From: Pseudomonadota bacterium
Lineage (GTDB): Bacteria > Pseudomonadota > Gammaproteobacteria > GRL18
DNA length: 5,845 nt
Assembly: GCA_030632745.1 (NCBI GenBank)
Contig: DAOVUE010000121.1
Location: forward strand, 1 to 5,845
Direction of reading: 5' to 3'
Positions 5,575-5,845 of this stretch are shown piece after piece (positions within the stretch are counted from its first letter, which is position 1; each line of letters opens with the position of its first letter). A model generated the notes under the pieces. It was not told where the DNA came from and made no database searches. It saw only the letters and a list, made by a program, of their open reading frames with translations. The position numbers and the translations under genes were made by a program.

Positions 5575-5609
5575 AAGTTACAAGTTACAAGTTACAAGTT
5601 ACAAGTTAC
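5575..5609. repeat. Perfect heptanucleotide tandem repeat, five copies
   Basis: AAGTTAC is repeated five times without a mismatch (5575-5609), followed by a partial AA. On the glycosyltransferase coding strand it reads as GTAACTT units, ending about 36 bp before the TTG start codon. Seven is not a multiple of three, but the array is outside the coding frame, so copy-number change would alter leader length or promoter spacing rather than cause a frameshift. Confidence 0.95.
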
Positions 5610-5616
5610 AAATAAT

Positions 5617-5645
5617 ATTCTACTCTGAATAATATAGTAGTACAA
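5617..5645 (-). promoter_or_regulatory. Candidate promoter of the glycosyltransferase gene
   Basis: On the minus strand TAGAAT (complement of 5617-5622, 5 of 6 to TATAAT) lies exactly 17 bp after TTGTAC (complement of 5640-5645, 3 of 6 to TTGACA). The predicted start, near 5610, is at the beginning of the heptanucleotide array, which would put the whole repeat in a leader of about 70 nt. Confidence 0.35.
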
Positions 5646-5771
5646 TGAATGACATACCACTACAGACATCTGAACAATGAGTCTGAGGCATAATTGAATA
5701 AGAGAATCTGGAATGCTAAACGTTCTCTGTAAAGGAAGCTCACAGGGCAATACATAGTGTTCAATAAAATC

Positions 5772-5800
5772 ATTCAAAATTCAAAACTTAACATTCAAAA
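5772..5800. repeat. Degenerate 7-bp periodic repeat (ATTCAAA)
   Basis: ATTCAAAA occurs at 5772-5779, 5779-5786 and 5793-5800, in register with a 7-bp period; the intervening unit is degenerate. It is a second heptamer-periodic tract about 160 bp from the perfect array, with a different unit. It may be simple AT-rich sequence. Confidence 0.4.
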
Positions 5801-5845
5801 AATAACCCGCCATCAAGGCTTCATAAAATACTTCAAAAATACCTC

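Larger units (their letters stand above)
5540..5845. other. 306-bp stretch without a convincing gene
   Basis: Apart from the heptamer array and the promoter candidate, this AT-rich stretch holds no supported gene. A minus-strand open frame at 5592-5777 has a TTG start, no ribosome site and runs into the repeat. Short inverted repeats (AGAGAA 5701-5706 with TTCTCT 5723-5728; CAGAC 5663-5667 with GTCTG 5681-5685) are too weak to name. At the right edge a minus-strand frame ends in TGA at 5781-5783 and might be the tail of the next gene. Confidence 0.5.

Noticed and set aside
5575..5609. CRISPR-like array
   Set aside because: The unit is 7 bp with no spacers; it is a simple tandem repeat.
5592..5777. 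61-codon minus-strand open frame
   Set aside because: It has a TTG start with no ribosome site, no recognisable domain, and its C-terminus is encoded by the heptamer repeat. It overlaps the candidate glycosyltransferase promoter.

Overview
The window looks like chromosomal DNA from an AT-rich proteobacterium, most likely gamma or beta. The evidence is a DgkA very close to the E. coli type, a NorE/NorF pair of the denitrifier type, and a PrsT-like TPR protein, a family typical of Gram-negative bacteria with the PEP-CTERM/exosortase (XrtA) sorting and exopolysaccharide system. No rRNA, tRNA, CRISPR array or intact transposase was found. The species cannot be named from the sequence.

Layout. 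Positions 1-91 (minus) hold the first 30 codons of a PfkB-family carbohydrate/adenosine kinase that runs off the left edge. Positions 168-527 (minus) are dgkA. A divergent intergenic region (528-722) carries a candidate dgkA promoter and, facing the other way, a candidate FNR/Dnr-controlled promoter for norE (723-1361) and norF (1377-1673). A 155-bp gap with two short palindromes and an extended -10 promoter leads to a 924-residue exported TPR protein of the PrsT type (1829-4603). A 123-bp convergent gap holds two consecutive inverted repeats, one of them an 83-nt near-perfect hairpin. A family 2 glycosyltransferase (4727-5539, minus, TTG start) follows. The last 306 bp carry its upstream region: a candidate promoter and a perfect 5 x 7-bp tandem repeat that would fall in the mRNA leader.

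How the parts may work together. NorE and NorF are small membrane proteins that support nitric oxide reductase or a related haem-copper oxidase. The activator-like site upstream suggests low-oxygen or NO induction. norCB is not in the window, so the pair is either split from its operon or an orphan. PrsT and the glycosyltransferase, which converge on the hairpin, both point to extracellular polysaccharide and PEP-CTERM export. They probably mark the edge of such a locus. DgkA and the kinase are housekeeping genes unrelated to that theme.

The most interesting items are non-coding: the hairpin whose only imperfections are G-U wobbles on one strand, a promoter-like sequence abutting it, the heptanucleotide array in the glycosyltransferase leader, and the FNR-like site at exactly -41.5 from the inferred norE start site.
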